Assembly (NCBI GenBank): GCA_045124465.1
Contig: JBGVLV010000023.1
Coordinates: 65,402 to 129,401, forward strand
Length of the DNA: 64,000 bases
Direction: 5' to 3'
Source: Scatosoma sp045124465
GTDB lineage: Bacteria > Bacillota > Clostridia > Christensenellales > Borkfalkiaceae
Shown piece by piece: positions 1-8,302 of this stretch (its first letter is position 1; every line of letters starts with the position of its first letter). Under the pieces are notes generated by a model, which was given only the letters and a program-made list of their open reading frames with translations, searched no databases and was not told where the DNA came from. A program made the translations under genes and the position numbers.

Positions 1-1066
1 GTTCCGCGATACGCTTGGTATCTTCCGCGTTCTTTTTATTCGTCAACGCGATCTCGTCGTCGATCTCGCCGATACGCGTCTTGCTCGCCGCAAGCGCCTC
101 CGTCGCCGCCTCGATCTGCGAACGGTAGGTCTTGATACGTTCGCGGACGAGTTTCAGCTCGCCGTCCTTGCGCTCGTTGCCGACGGAAAGTTCCACGCGG
201 CGTTCGTTGAGTTCGGTCAGACGTGCGTCCGCGCGGTTGATCTTGTCGCGGTTCTCGTCCAGACGGCGGTTGATGAGTTCGATCTTGGTGTTGAGGTCGA
301 TGATCTTGTCGGAAATGGCGGCAATATCCTTTTTGAACTTGCCTTTCTCGTTTTCCGCGTTCTCGTAACGGTATATGTACGTGTTCGCCTCGTTGACTTT
401 GAGCGCCTCGGAATATTCGTTGTATTCCCGCGCCGCCTCCGCCTGTTTGCTCAACGGTCCCAAACGGCGTTGCGCCTCGTCGATACGCTGACGGTAGACG
501 AACAGGTTCTCGTTGGAATTCTCGATCTTGCGTTCGATCTCCTGTTTACGGGATTTGTACACCATAAGCCCGAGCGCCTCTTCGAAGATAAGTCGGCGGT
601 CCTCGGGACGGGCGTTCATGATCTGTTCGACCTTGCCCTGCCCGATGATGGAATACCCTTCTTTACCAAGACCTATACCGTGGAAAAGGGTCACAAGATC
701 CTTTAAACGGCTGGGCTGGTTGTTGATGAGGTATTTGCTTTCGCCCGTGCGGTAGAGCCGACGGGTCATCGATACGTCCGCCGTATCGATGTCGAAAATA
801 TGTTTGGAGTTGTCGAAAACGAGGGTCACCTCGCAGAACGAATGAGGTTTACGCGAAAGCGTACCGCCGAAGATGACGTCTTGCATATTCGAACCGCGCA
901 GGGATTTTGCCGACTGTTCGCCAAGCACCCAACGCACCGCGTCCGCCACGTTGCTCTTTCCGCAACCGTTCGGACCTACGATACACGTGACCCCTTCTTC
1001 GAAACGGATCGTCGTTTTGTCGGCGAAAGATTTAAAACCGACGAGTTGTATTTCTTTTAAATCCAA
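1..1066 (-). CDS. smc: Chromosome segregation ATPase SMC, N-terminal part (cut by window edge)
   Basis: This encodes the N-terminal ATPase head and the start of the coiled coil of SMC, the condensin subunit that organises and segregates the chromosome. About 355 residues are visible before the window ends. The opening MDLKEIQLVGFKSFADKT is typical, and Walker A GPNGCGKSN lies at residues 31-39. A charged coiled coil follows from roughly residue 170. No ATG fits: the frame opens with TTG at 1064-1066, six bases after an AGGAG site, so I chose that start. It is the last visible gene of the asnS-plsX-rnc-smc run. The rnc-smc order is common in Firmicutes. Confidence 0.93.
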   Translation of the reverse strand, partial: MDLKEIQLVGFKSFADKTTIRFEEGVTCIVGPNGCGKSNVADAVRWVLGEQSAKSLRGSNMQDVIFGGTLSRKPHSFCEVTLVFDNSKHIFDIDTADVSMTRRLYRTGESKYLINNQPSRLKDLVTLFHGIGLGKEGYSIIGQGKVEQIMNARPEDRRLIFEEALGLMVYKSRKQEIERKIENSNENLFVYRQRIDEAQRRLGPLSKQAEAAREYNEYSEALKVNEANTYIYRYENAENEKGKFKKDIAAISDKIIDLNTKIELINRRLDENRDKINRADARLTELNERRVELSVGNERKDGELKLVRERIKTYRSQIEAATEALAASKTRIGEIDDEIALTNKKNAEDTKRIAE

Positions 1067-1094
1067 AATGTACTCCTTTTTTTTCCTTTTCGTT

Positions 1095-1790
1095 TTATTT
1101 TTTCTTATTTTTCCGTTTTGCTTGCAGACCTGCGTTCTCCTCTTTCTTTTGCAGTTCCCAAAGCAATCTTGCCGAGGCGGTCGCTTTCGCCTCCCGCTTG
1201 GTCTTGCCCTCGCCCTCCGCGGATTCGCCCAGCGCCGTCAGCGTGCAATGGAAGGTCGGCGCATTGTCCCTGCCCGAACGCTCCATTTGCTCCTGCGGCA
1301 TAGCCTGTCCGCGCTTTTCCAGAAATTCTTTGAGCAGGCCGATATGGTTGGTTTCCTCTTTCGCGCAACCGAGGTTGCCGTGTTCCAAAATGAACGCCTT
1401 CGCCGCCTTATACCCGCCGTCGAGATAGATCGCCGCCGTCAACGCCTCGAAAAGGCTGGATTTGGGCTTGCCTTTGAGGTTCTCCTCCGAACCCTCGAAA
1501 AGCAGATACCCCCAAACGCCCAACCCGTCTATCGCCGTGTCGAGCGCGTTCTTGCAGACGAGTTTCTGTCTTTCGCCCGTCAGTTTCCCCGCCGAGGCTT
1601 GGGGATCGCCGCGGAACTGCCATTCCGTTACTACGAGTTCCAGCACCGCGTCGCCGAGGTATTCCAAGCGGTCGTTATCCCTGCCGCCGTGCAAATGTGC
1701 GTACGTGGAATGGGTGAACGCCTCTTCCAACAAATTTTTATTATGGAAAACGTACCCTATCCTTTTTTCGACCTCGGAAACGGGAAACAT
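1095..1790 (-). CDS. rnc: Ribonuclease III
   Basis: RNase III cleaves double-stranded RNA during rRNA maturation and mRNA decay. The protein is 231 residues, the usual length. The signature NDRLEYLGDAVLEL carries the acidic metal ligands, and a second acidic site lies in LFEALTAAIYLDGG. A C-terminal dsRNA-binding domain ends in the basic KAKRKNKKK-like tail. The open frame extends further upstream, but the ATG at 1790 shares its A with the plsX stop codon (TAATG), which indicates translational coupling. The upstream extension is low-complexity shadow of plsX. Confidence 0.95.
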   Translation of the reverse strand: MFPVSEVEKRIGYVFHNKNLLEEAFTHSTYAHLHGGRDNDRLEYLGDAVLELVVTEWQFRGDPQASAGKLTGERQKLVCKNALDTAIDGLGVWGYLLFEGSEENLKGKPKSSLFEALTAAIYLDGGYKAAKAFILEHGNLGCAKEETNHIGLLKEFLEKRGQAMPQEQMERSGRDNAPTFHCTLTALGESAEGEGKTKREAKATASARLLWELQKKEENAGLQAKRKNKKK

Positions 1791-2818
1791 TACGCCTCCG
1801 TTCCCGCCGTCGGGATCGCCGCGCCGTCTATCATCGTCTTGATCTTTTCGACCATATCCCCGCGCACGGCGTTCGCCGCCTGTTCGATACATACGGAGAA
1901 CCCGCGGGCTTTGGAATTGCCGTGACCTTTGACTACCGTTTTGGTAAGACCGAGGAAGGTCGCGCCGCCCATGCCCTCGTAGTCAAGACCTTTCTTGATA
2001 CGTTTGAGGATACCGCCGCACATAATCGCGCGGAGTTTCGTGCCGAGGTTGCGTTTGAATTCGCGTTTGAGTATGACGTTGACCGCTTTGCCGCAGCCCT
2101 CCACCGCTTTCATCGCGATATTGCCCGTGAACCCGTCCGCGACCATAACGTCGAGATCGCCGTACATGAGTTCGCGCGCCTCGGCGTTGCCCGCATAGTT
2201 GATACAGTCCACCGTTTTCAAAAGCGCGTTCGCCTCTTGGTGGAGCAACGTGCCTTTATGATCCTCCGTGCCGTTGTTCAAAAGCCCGACGCGGGGATTT
2301 TCGATGCCGTACGCCGCTTGCGCGTACGCCGTCGCCATCATCGCGAAATGCACGAGGTTGACGGGTTTACATTCGAGGTTCGCGCCGCAGTCGCAAAGGA
2401 AGGTCGCGCCGCCTCTGTGGTTGGGGATCGCGGGGCAGAGCGCGGGGCGGGAAACGCCCTTGATCCTGCCGAGGATAAGTACGCCGGCGGTGAGTACCGC
2501 GCCCGTCGAGCCGGAGGAAACAAGCCCGTCCGCCTTGCCTTCTTTGAGCAGACGGAACGCCACGACGAGGGAAGAATCCTTCTTCGTCTTGACCGCTTTG
2601 GTCGGGACTTCTTCCATACCGATGGTTTCGGTGGTATGGACGATCTCGACGCGGGAGCTATCGTATTTGAGGTCGGCGAGTTCGGCTTTTATCTGCGTTT
2701 CGTCGCCGACGAGGATCACGGACAGAGCCTTATCCTTATTCAGCGCCTCGACCGTGCCGAGGACCTGTTGTTTGGGCGCGTAATCGCCGCCCATTGCGTC
2801 TATAACGATTTTTACCAT
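1790..2818 (-). CDS. plsX: Phosphate acyltransferase PlsX
   Basis: PlsX converts acyl-ACP to acyl-phosphate, the donor for PlsY in phosphatidic acid synthesis at the membrane. The 342-residue product begins MVKIVIDAMGGDYAPK, the family hallmark, and keeps the NNGTEDHKGT segment typical of PlsX. The start at 2818 is chosen because AGGAGA lies just upstream. The longer frame to 2863 would overlap the end of asnS. The gene is coupled to rnc by a one-base overlap. plsX is usually followed by acpP before rnc in Firmicutes, and no acpP is present here. Confidence 0.95.
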   Translation of the reverse strand: MVKIVIDAMGGDYAPKQQVLGTVEALNKDKALSVILVGDETQIKAELADLKYDSSRVEIVHTTETIGMEEVPTKAVKTKKDSSLVVAFRLLKEGKADGLVSSGSTGAVLTAGVLILGRIKGVSRPALCPAIPNHRGGATFLCDCGANLECKPVNLVHFAMMATAYAQAAYGIENPRVGLLNNGTEDHKGTLLHQEANALLKTVDCINYAGNAEARELMYGDLDVMVADGFTGNIAMKAVEGCGKAVNVILKREFKRNLGTKLRAIMCGGILKRIKKGLDYEGMGGATFLGLTKTVVKGHGNSKARGFSVCIEQAANAVRGDMVEKIKTMIDGAAIPTAGTEA

Positions 2819-2862
2819 TTTTATTTCTCCTGCAAGGAACTGAGTTCCCTGACCTCTCTCCA

Positions 2863-4254
2863 TTAGTATTCCAAGTTACTTACGGTGCGGGGGAAGGGGA
2901 TAACGTCGCGGATATTCGAAATACCCGTCAAATACATGATCATACGTTCAAAGCCAAGCCCAAAGCCCGCGTGGGTCGTGCCGCCGTATTTGCGGAGGTT
3001 GAGATACCACGAATAGTCGGCGGGGTCCATACCCAACTCTTTGATACGCGCTACGAGCTTGTCGTAGTCGTCCTCTCTTTGCGAGCCGCCTACAAGCTCC
3101 CCGATACCGGGTACGAGCAGGTCCGCCGCCGCGACCGTTTTGCCGTCGTCGTTGAGTTTCATATAGAAAGCCTTGATCTCCTTGGGATAGTCGGTCAAAA
3201 ATACGGGCTTTTTATAGACGACTTCGGTGAGGAAACGCTCGTGTTCGCTTTGCAGGTCTTTGCCCCAGAAAATGTTCTTGTCGTCGAACTTGTCCGCGTT
3301 CTTTTTAAGGATCTCGATCGCCTCCGTGTACGTGAGCCGTACGAACGCGTTCTCCGATACGTTTTTCAGTCTGTCTTTCAGACCCTTGTCCACGAACTGG
3401 TTGAGGAATTCAAGCTCGTCCGCGCAGGTTTCCGAAACGTAGCCGATGACGTATTTCACCATCGCCTCCGCCACGTCCATATCCCCCGCAAGGTCGCAGA
3501 ACGCCATTTCCGGCTCTATCATCCAGAATTCCGCCGCGTGCCGCGCCGTGTTCGAGTGCTCCGCGCGGAAGGTCGGTCCGAACGTGTATACGTTCCCGAA
3601 CGCCATCGCGTACGTTTCCGCGTTCAACTGACCCGAAACGGTGAGCGCCGCTTTCTTGCCGAAGAAGTCCTCTTTATAGTCGAGCTTTTCGCCCTTTGCC
3701 AAACCGTCCATATCCAGCGTCGTCACCTGGAACATCGCGCCCGCGCCCTCGCAGTCGCTGCCCGTGATGATGGGGGTATGCACGTACACGAATCCGCGGT
3801 CGTTGAAAAATTTATGGATCGCGATCGCCGCCTCGCTGCGGATACGGAACGCCGCGCCGAAAAGGTTGGTGCGGGGGCGGAGATATGCGATCTCACGCAA
3901 AAATTCGACGGAGTGGCGTTTCTTCTGCAAGGGATAATCGGGAGTCGATTGCCCTTCTATCGCGATCTCCGTCGCTTTTATTTCGTAGGGTTGTTTGTTC
4001 TCGGGCGTAAGCACCACCACGCCCTTTACGATCAGGGACATACCCACGTTTCCGTGCGCTATCTCGTCGTAATTTTCAAGGTTCGCGCGCTCGAATACGA
4101 TCTGCGTGCTTTTGAAACAACTGCCGTCGTTCAGTTCGATAAATCCGAACGCTTTGGAATCGCGTATCGTCCTCGCCCAGCCCGCGACGGTCACCGTCTT
4201 GCCGCCGTAAGCTTTGAGGTCCGCGTTGAGTTCTTTTAACGTAAGTCTTTGCAT
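2863..4254 (-). CDS. asnS: Asparaginyl-tRNA synthetase
   Basis: This class IIb synthetase charges tRNA-Asn with asparagine. The 463-residue length fits. An N-terminal OB-fold anticodon-binding domain (VTVAGWARTIRDSK) precedes the catalytic domain. Motif 2 is FRAEHSNTARHAAEFWMIEPE and motif 3 is GFGLGFERMIMYLTGI. Two starts are possible, TTG at 4260 and ATG at 4254. I chose the ATG because GGCAGG is at usual spacing. It is the first gene of the operon that continues into plsX, rnc and smc, with a sigma-A promoter just upstream. No T-box leader was seen. Confidence 0.95.
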   Translation of the reverse strand: MQRLTLKELNADLKAYGGKTVTVAGWARTIRDSKAFGFIELNDGSCFKSTQIVFERANLENYDEIAHGNVGMSLIVKGVVVLTPENKQPYEIKATEIAIEGQSTPDYPLQKKRHSVEFLREIAYLRPRTNLFGAAFRIRSEAAIAIHKFFNDRGFVYVHTPIITGSDCEGAGAMFQVTTLDMDGLAKGEKLDYKEDFFGKKAALTVSGQLNAETYAMAFGNVYTFGPTFRAEHSNTARHAAEFWMIEPEMAFCDLAGDMDVAEAMVKYVIGYVSETCADELEFLNQFVDKGLKDRLKNVSENAFVRLTYTEAIEILKKNADKFDDKNIFWGKDLQSEHERFLTEVVYKKPVFLTDYPKEIKAFYMKLNDDGKTVAAADLLVPGIGELVGGSQREDDYDKLVARIKELGMDPADYSWYLNLRKYGGTTHAGFGLGFERMIMYLTGISNIRDVIPFPRTVSNLEY

Positions 4255-4353
4255 CGTCAACCTGCCTTTGCCTGTAAGGGAAAAGCCGAAATTTCGCCGC
4301 GTACCCGCCGCGCGCGGGCGTTACGGCGCTTTTCCCGAATTTTATACTTATTT

Positions 4354-4382
4354 ATTATAACATTTTTTCGATGAAAAGACAA
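4354..4382 (-). promoter_or_regulatory. Sigma-A promoter of the asnS-plsX-rnc-smc operon
   Basis: On the minus strand the sequence reads TTGTCT, a 17-base spacer, then TATAAT, ending about 100 bases before the asnS start. The -10 box is a perfect match and the spacing is ideal. Expression of the whole minus-strand operon probably begins here. Confidence 0.75.
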
Positions 4383-4396
4383 TCGTTTGAACGCGG

Positions 4397-5239
4397 TTAA
4401 TCGGTCGTATTCCCGATTTTTTTGACGATTATTCCCTGAACCGCCCGATACTCGTCGATACGCAGCCGCTTACGCGAAACGAGGGCGTCCCCCTCGTAGC
4501 ACTCCAAATACGCCTCGCTCTTTATCCCGTTTTTGGGCGAACGCACGATCTTTTCCTCCTCGCCCTCTTTGACGATAGGCGGCGGCGGAGCGATCTCTCC
4601 GAGCGTTTCGGACACGATCTCGTAACGGTATCCGTCCTTCTTGCCCGTAAAGCTCACGCGCACCGCGCCGTCCGCCGCTTTCGCGTTCAACCGCACGGGG
4701 AAAGGGTGCGGGTTGGAGAATTTGAGATCGCTTTGCGTGGATACCATCGCGTCCCGCGAGGGCGCTACGTAGGACACTTGCAGGGAATGGGCGTGGAACT
4801 CGGTGACGGTCAGCCCCGATTTCAACGCGGCGTTGTATAAAGTCGTACTCACCTGACAAACGCCGCCGCCCAAGCCGACCGCATATTCGCCGTTGACGAT
4901 GATCTTCGCCTGCTTGAACCCCGCCTCCGCCGTGCGCCGACCCACCGTTTGGTTAAAGGAAAAATCGCCGTACGGCTGAACGATCACGCCGTCGATGAGC
5001 GACGCCGCGATCTCGATATTCTCCCGCCTGTCCGTTTCCGTCTTGTTGAAATAGGTCGTGTACGAGGAGATGACCTCCCACGACTTGTACCCCTCCGACT
5101 TCGCCGCCACCGCCGCCGTTTCCAAACGGGGACGGGACGGAACGGAAAAACAGGGCAAAAAGAAAAACGCACTCGCAAACAGGAGCGCCGTTATTTTCTT
5201 ATACGGTTTTTTCGGAATGTTTTTCCACGCTTTTCGCAT
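4397..5239 (-). CDS. VanW family protein
   Basis: The 280-residue protein starts with a basic stretch and one hydrophobic segment (about residues 17-33), so it is anchored in or exported across the membrane. The central part is a VanW domain: PYGDFSFNQTVGRRTAEAGFKQA and the cysteine motif GLGGGVCQVSTTLYNAAL are diagnostic. The C-terminal portion after the PPPP stretch resembles a G5-like beta domain. VanW proteins accompany some vancomycin-resistance clusters, but most are cell-wall-associated proteins of unknown activity, and no van genes occur here. It stands alone, with the tandem-repeat block behind its start. Confidence 0.85.
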   Translation of the reverse strand: MRKAWKNIPKKPYKKITALLFASAFFFLPCFSVPSRPRLETAAVAAKSEGYKSWEVISSYTTYFNKTETDRRENIEIAASLIDGVIVQPYGDFSFNQTVGRRTAEAGFKQAKIIVNGEYAVGLGGGVCQVSTTLYNAALKSGLTVTEFHAHSLQVSYVAPSRDAMVSTQSDLKFSNPHPFPVRLNAKAADGAVRVSFTGKKDGYRYEIVSETLGEIAPPPPIVKEGEEEKIVRSPKNGIKSEAYLECYEGDALVSRKRLRIDEYRAVQGIIVKKIGNTTD

Positions 5240-5355
5240 ACCGCGCCTCTCTATGTACTTTTCGCATTCGTCGCAGACACGGGTGGTTCGTTTTGTATTA
5301 AAGTATATGCAAAAAATCGGGAATTATGTAAAAGAGGTCGGATACAGAACGTCAC

Positions 5356-5611
5356 TCGTCGAAAGAGTTTTCGAACGCCCGTCGAAAGACTTAGATACGA
5401 GCAAGACGAGGAGAAGGAGCATTTTCGACGGGAGATTCCCGCTCACTCGTCGAAGTTCGATCCAGTACGCCGCCCGTCGAAAGGCTTAGATACGAGTAAG
5501 ACAAGGAGAAGGAGCATTTTCGACGGGAGATTCCCGCTCACTCGTCGAAGTTCGATCCAGTACGCCGCCCGTCGAAAGGCTTAGATGCGAGTAAGACGAG
5601 GAGAACGCGGA
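5356..5611. repeat. 95-bp tandem repeat block between recF and the VanW gene
   Basis: Two full copies (5381-5475 and 5476-5570) are almost identical. A partial third copy starts at 5571, and a degenerate fragment precedes the first. Each unit begins GTCGAAAG(A/G)CTTAGA and contains CGACGGGAGATTCCCGCTCA. The 95-base period is not a multiple of three and no ribosome binding site is present, so the frames running through it are not genes. The block together with the 84-bp element beyond it fills the roughly 455 bases between recF and the VanW gene. Confidence 0.9.
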
Positions 5612-5695
5612 TTTCCCGACGGGAGCGTACTTATGCGTACGTGACCGAGGGAAAACGCAAGTTCGACGAAGTATTGCGATGTATATAAGCCTTTC
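5612..5695. repeat. 84-bp dispersed intergenic repeat, copy A
   Basis: The segment from TTTCCCGACGGGAGCG to TATATAAGCCTTTC recurs at 19037-19120 with only about five mismatches. It abuts the recF stop codon. It contains nested inverted repeats: TTTCCC pairs with GGGAAA, and CGTAC pairs with GTACG around TTATGC. It resembles a REP or BIME-like extragenic element. Confidence 0.85.
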
Positions 5696-6777
5696 TATTT
5701 TATGTGACCGTTGTCGATTCTTATTTTGTTACAATCCGTGCCGTATAACACACGCTCGGCGTGGGTGCAGGTCAGGATCGTCTGTATGCCGTGAACGCGC
5801 TGTAATAATTTCTTTCGGCGGGGAAGGTCCAGCTCGCTCATCACGTCGTCCAAAACAAGTAACGGATATTCGCCCGAAAGGTCTTTGAATATCTGCACTT
5901 CGGCAAGTTTCAGCGACAGCGCCGCCGTGCGCGTTTGCCCCTGCGAGGCGTACGCTTTCGCGTCGATCCCCGAAATGGTCACGTCCAGATCGTCGCGGTG
6001 CGGTCCGACCGTCGTGAACCCCAAGCGCAGGTCTTTTTCGTAATTGTTCGAGAGCCTGCGGGCGAGCGTTTTCGCGATCTCCGTTTCGTCGCCCTCGTAT
6101 TTTCTGTCGGGCGCGATCTCCAAAACCTCGGCGTTGTCCGTAAGGTACGCGTGCATTTCCTTGGCGTACGGCGAAAGCTTTTCCAAAAACTCCGCGCGCT
6201 TTTTGACGATGACCGCCGCGTATTTGCAAAGCTGTTCGTCCCATACGGGCAGAGTGTCCAGCACCAACGAAACGTCGTGGTTTTTGAGCAACGCGTTGCG
6301 CTGGTCGAGTATCTTGTTGTATCGGAGCAACGCGGTATAGTACGCGGGCGAGGTCTGGGAAATGGAAATATTCATAAACCGCCGCCGCTCGTCCGGTCCG
6401 TCCTGAATGAGCCGAAGTTCTCCGGGCGAGAAGAACACGCTGTTGATATGCCCCATAAGATCGGCGTTTTTGCTTATTTTACTGCCGTTTACGCGTATTT
6501 CGCGCTTGTTTTCGTAAATGTCCGCCTCGATCGCGACTCTGCCGTAGCGGTTCTCCGCCTCGGCGGTGATCTTCGCGCTCTCCGCGCCGATACGGATAAG
6601 CTGTTTGTCGTGACGGATCCTGAGCGACGCGCCCGTGCAGAGGTAAAAAACCGCCTCCGCGCAGTTGGTCTTGCCCTGCGCGTTCTTGCCGAACAGAACG
6701 TTCAAACCCTCCGAAAACGTGAAATTCTCGCTTTCGTAGTTTCTGAAATTTTGAAGGAATAATTTTTTTATTTGCAT
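5695..6777 (-). CDS. recF: DNA replication and repair protein RecF
   Basis: RecF loads RecA at gapped DNA through RecFOR. The 360-residue product begins MQIKKLFLQNFRNYE, the usual RecF opening. It has Walker A FGKNAQGKTN near residue 35, the ABC signature region ASQGQTRTAALSLKLAE, and Walker B LLVLDDVMSELD. The longer frame starting at TTG 6798 is unlikely because the RecF alignment begins at the ATG at 6777. In most Firmicutes recF lies downstream of dnaA-dnaN on the same strand. Here it is divergent from dnaA and dnaN is absent. The 84-bp repeat touches its stop codon. Confidence 0.95.
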   Translation of the reverse strand: MQIKKLFLQNFRNYESENFTFSEGLNVLFGKNAQGKTNCAEAVFYLCTGASLRIRHDKQLIRIGAESAKITAEAENRYGRVAIEADIYENKREIRVNGSKISKNADLMGHINSVFFSPGELRLIQDGPDERRRFMNISISQTSPAYYTALLRYNKILDQRNALLKNHDVSLVLDTLPVWDEQLCKYAAVIVKKRAEFLEKLSPYAKEMHAYLTDNAEVLEIAPDRKYEGDETEIAKTLARRLSNNYEKDLRLGFTTVGPHRDDLDVTISGIDAKAYASQGQTRTAALSLKLAEVQIFKDLSGEYPLLVLDDVMSELDLPRRKKLLQRVHGIQTILTCTHAERVLYGTDCNKIRIDNGHIK

Positions 6778-6831
6778 AATCCTCAAAAACCCGCTCAAAA
6801 CCGCTTTCTTTTTCTCGAAATTTGTATTATA

Positions 6832-6860
6832 ATTATATCAAATAATTTTCAAAATTTCAA
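6832..6860 (-). promoter_or_regulatory. Sigma-A promoter of recF
   Basis: The minus strand reads TTGAAA, a 17-base AT-rich spacer, then TATAAT. This predicts a leader of about 48 bases before the recF ATG. It overlaps the AT-rich dnaA upstream region, where a plus-strand TATAAT lies at 6828-6833 without a good -35 box. A single DnaA-box-like 9-mer, TTATACACG, is at 6863-6871. Confidence 0.7.
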
Positions 6861-6915
6861 GGTTATACACGGCGAAAAGGGAAAAAATAATTTTAAAAAA
6901 CAGGGGACGAAAGTT

Positions 6916-8256
6916 ATGGCAGAGAGCACGCAACTTCAATACGTATGGAAACAGATCAGCGAACGGGTGGAAAACCTCATCTCGCCCGTGTCCTACGATT
7001 CCTTTATCCGTCCGCTCGAACCCGTCGATATATCGGGCAGAAAGATCGTTTTGAAAGCGGCGACGGATATGGCGGCGAACGTCGTCATGAACAAGCACGC
7101 GGACAAGCTCCGCGAGGCGATCGTAAAATGCGACCTCGGCGTGAACGATTTCCGCCTGTTCGTGGACGGCAGCGCCGTTTTCACGCTCGACGAGGACGAG
7201 GACGCGTTCGAATCGTTTCCCCCTTCCCCTATCAATAAACAGTTCACCTTCGATTCCTTCGTCGTAGGCCCCGGCACGAAATTCGTCTACGCCGCGGCGA
7301 AAGCGGTCGCGGAAAACCCCGGCGAGACCTTTAACCCCCTGTTCATCTACGGCGAATCGGGGCTTGGCAAGACCCACCTTATGCACGCGATCGCCAACGA
7401 CATCGCCCAACGCTCGCCCGAAAAGAAGGTGCTTTACACCACCTGCGAGAACTTCCTCAACGAGTTCATCGACTCCATCGCGCAAAAGAACGGCGGCGGC
7501 GCGCGGTTCCGTTTGCGCTACCGCAACGTGGACGTGCTGATGATCGACGACGTGCAGTTCCTCAAAAACAAAACGCAGGTACAGGAAGAATTCTTCCATA
7601 CCTTTAACGAACTGTCCGCGCAAAACAAACAGATCGTACTCACCTCCGACCGTCCGCCCAAGGAGATCGCGACGCTCGAAGAACGTCTCCGCACCCGTTT
7701 CGAGGGGGGTATGATCGCGGATATACAACCGCCCTCCACGGAAACCAAGATCGCGATCTTGAAACGTAAAGCGCTCGACCGCAAATGCTCCGTTCCCGAC
7801 GACGTTCTCGAATTTTTGGCGCGGGATTCCGGCCACGACGTGCGAACGCTCGAAGGTCGGCTGACGAAGGTCATCTTCGCGAGCAAACTGCACGAAGAAC
7901 CCATCACGCTCGCGCTCGCGCAGCTCGCGCTCAACGAGTCGGTGAGCGAGGCGGAGGAAAAAGAGGATATAACGCCCGACGCGATCATAAACGCCGTATG
8001 CTCGTATTTCAAACAAAAGCGGGAGGACCTGCTCGGCAAGAGCAAAAAAGCCGACCTCGTCCGCGCGCGGCAGATATGCGCTTACCTCATGTGCGAAATG
8101 CTTTCCCTTCCCCTCGTCGCGGTCGGCGAAAAGCTGGGCGGTCGGGATCATACGACGATCATGTACGCGCGCGATAAAATGGAAAAGCTGGAAAAGCTCA
8201 ACGACAAGGTCGCGAAAGAAATAGACGATATCAAGAATATCGTACTCAAAAAATAA
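6916..8256 (+). CDS. dnaA: Chromosomal replication initiator protein DnaA
   Basis: DnaA binds DnaA boxes at oriC and opens the duplex. The 446-residue protein has the N-terminal DnaB-interaction domain (about 1-80) and a short linker. The AAA+ domain has Walker A GESGLGKTHLM near residue 145 and Walker B VLMIDDVQFL. The C-terminal DNA-binding domain carries the DnaA signature GGRDHTTIMYARDKM. The start at 6916 follows an AGGGG site; the frame to the left is noncoding leader. The neighbours mnmG and divergent recF are an unusual setting for a firmicute dnaA. Confidence 0.97.
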   Translation: MAESTQLQYVWKQISERVENLISPVSYDSFIRPLEPVDISGRKIVLKAATDMAANVVMNKHADKLREAIVKCDLGVNDFRLFVDGSAVFTLDEDEDAFESFPPSPINKQFTFDSFVVGPGTKFVYAAAKAVAENPGETFNPLFIYGESGLGKTHLMHAIANDIAQRSPEKKVLYTTCENFLNEFIDSIAQKNGGGARFRLRYRNVDVLMIDDVQFLKNKTQVQEEFFHTFNELSAQNKQIVLTSDRPPKEIATLEERLRTRFEGGMIADIQPPSTETKIAILKRKALDRKCSVPDDVLEFLARDSGHDVRTLEGRLTKVIFASKLHEEPITLALAQLALNESVSEAEEKEDITPDAIINAVCSYFKQKREDLLGKSKKADLVRARQICAYLMCEMLSLPLVAVGEKLGGRDHTTIMYARDKMEKLEKLNDKVAKEIDDIKNIVLKK

Positions 8257-8302
8257 ACGAAACGGATACGCACACACAGTATCTTTTACCTTTTGATAAA
8301 TT

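Noticed and set aside
5058..5580. Long plus-strand frames through the 95-bp repeats
   Set aside because: They have no ribosome binding site, differ between overlapping frames, and the period is not a multiple of three. They are shadows of the VanW gene and the repeats.
5356..5611. Possible CRISPR array
   Set aside because: The 95-bp units are contiguous and nearly identical, with no unique spacers and no cas genes nearby.
6778..6915. oriC in the dnaA-recF gap
   Set aside because: Only one DnaA-box-like 9-mer (TTATACACG) was found, which is too little to call an origin.
6838..8277. 479-residue minus-strand frame opposite dnaA
   Set aside because: It is the mirror frame of a highly conserved gene and has no start signal or family match.
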